Below, in pieces: positions 5,749-5,877 of a stretch of 5,877 nucleotides of DNA. Numbering within the stretch: the stretch's first letter is position 1; every line of letters starts with the position of its first letter. A model generated the notes under the pieces. That model did no database searches and had not been told where the DNA came from. It was given only the letters and a program-made list of their open reading frames with translations. A program made the position numbers and the translations under genes. This DNA is from Actinomycetes bacterium (lineage in GTDB: Bacteria > Actinomycetota > Acidimicrobiia > Acidimicrobiales > Palsa-688): NCBI GenBank assembly GCA_021798075.1, contig JAJZYO010000141.1, positions 1 to 5,877 on the forward strand. The letters are read 5' to 3'.

Positions 5749-5877
5749 CCCGATGGCCGCTGGCCCCATGGACGGGAGGCCCGATGGGCGCCGCGGCCCG
5801 ATGGGCGCCGCGGCCCGATGGGCGCCGCGGCCCGATGGGCGCCGCGGCCCGATGGGCGCCGCGGCCCGATGGGCGCC
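5749..5877. repeat. 17-bp tandem repeat array upstream of the ABC operon, open at right edge
   Basis: Unit cccgatgggcgccgcgg. Five identical full units occupy 5780-5796, 5797-5813, 5814-5830, 5831-5847 and 5848-5864, and 13 nt of a sixth reach the window end. Two degenerate shorter units precede them: 5749-5763 (cccgatggccgctgg) and 5764-5779 (ccccatggacgggagg). Each perfect unit contains GCCC-GAT-GGGC, able to form a small hairpin, plus the palindromes GGCGCC and CCGCGG. The period is not a multiple of three and no gene is seen across it, so it is probably non-coding. There are no spacers, so it is not a CRISPR. Total copy number is unknown. Confidence 0.95.

Noticed and set aside
5749..5877. 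CRISPR array
   Set aside because: The units are directly contiguous 17-mers with no spacers and no cas genes are nearby.
5719..5877. TPP or other riboswitch upstream of the ABC operon, considered because the binding protein resembles the THI5/NMT1 fold
   Set aside because: No CTGAGA-type thi-box is visible and the -10 lies directly next to the start codon, leaving no leader for a riboswitch.

Overview
The window is GC-rich DNA that looks like a chromosomal segment of an actinobacterium (Actinomycetota). The indications are strong G/C preference at third codon positions, GTG starts, actinobacterial-type MarR and DHA2 transporter sequences, and several genes whose start codon sits 6-8 nt after a -10 hexamer with no Shine-Dalgarno, as expected for leaderless mRNAs. 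A deep-branching class such as Acidimicrobiia is possible, but this cannot be decided from the sequence.

Layout, left to right. Positions 1-669 (minus) hold the N-terminal 223 residues of a PLP-dependent class I/II aminotransferase whose 3' part lies beyond the left edge. Its N-terminus carries an unusual in-frame 15-bp tandem repeat encoding DRPSG pentapeptides. A 75-bp divergent promoter region separates it from a MarR-family regulator (745-1200, plus). A 67-bp AT-rich spacer with an inverted repeat overlapping a promoter follows, then a 14-TM DHA2-type MFS exporter (1268-2785, plus). A 10-bp-stem hairpin at 2802-2828 lies between the exporter and the convergent ABC genes. The rest of the window (2827-5718, minus) is a NitT/TauT-type ABC importer operon, transcribed right to left: ATPase, permease (ATGA overlap with the ATPase), 109-nt gap, then periplasmic-type binding protein with its own Shine-Dalgarno. 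Upstream of the operon promoter a 17-bp tandem repeat array runs off the right edge.

Working model. MarR probably controls itself or the adjacent exporter, a common efflux arrangement. The ABC importer is complete, but its substrate is not evident. No phage, transposon, CRISPR, toxin-antitoxin or known defence genes are visible. The most interesting signals are the two short-period tandem arrays: one of period 15 inside a reading frame, one of period 17 outside any gene. The near-identical TATCCT-N7-GTG starts of the two minus-strand transcription units, and the absence of a lipid-anchor cysteine in the binding protein, are also notable.
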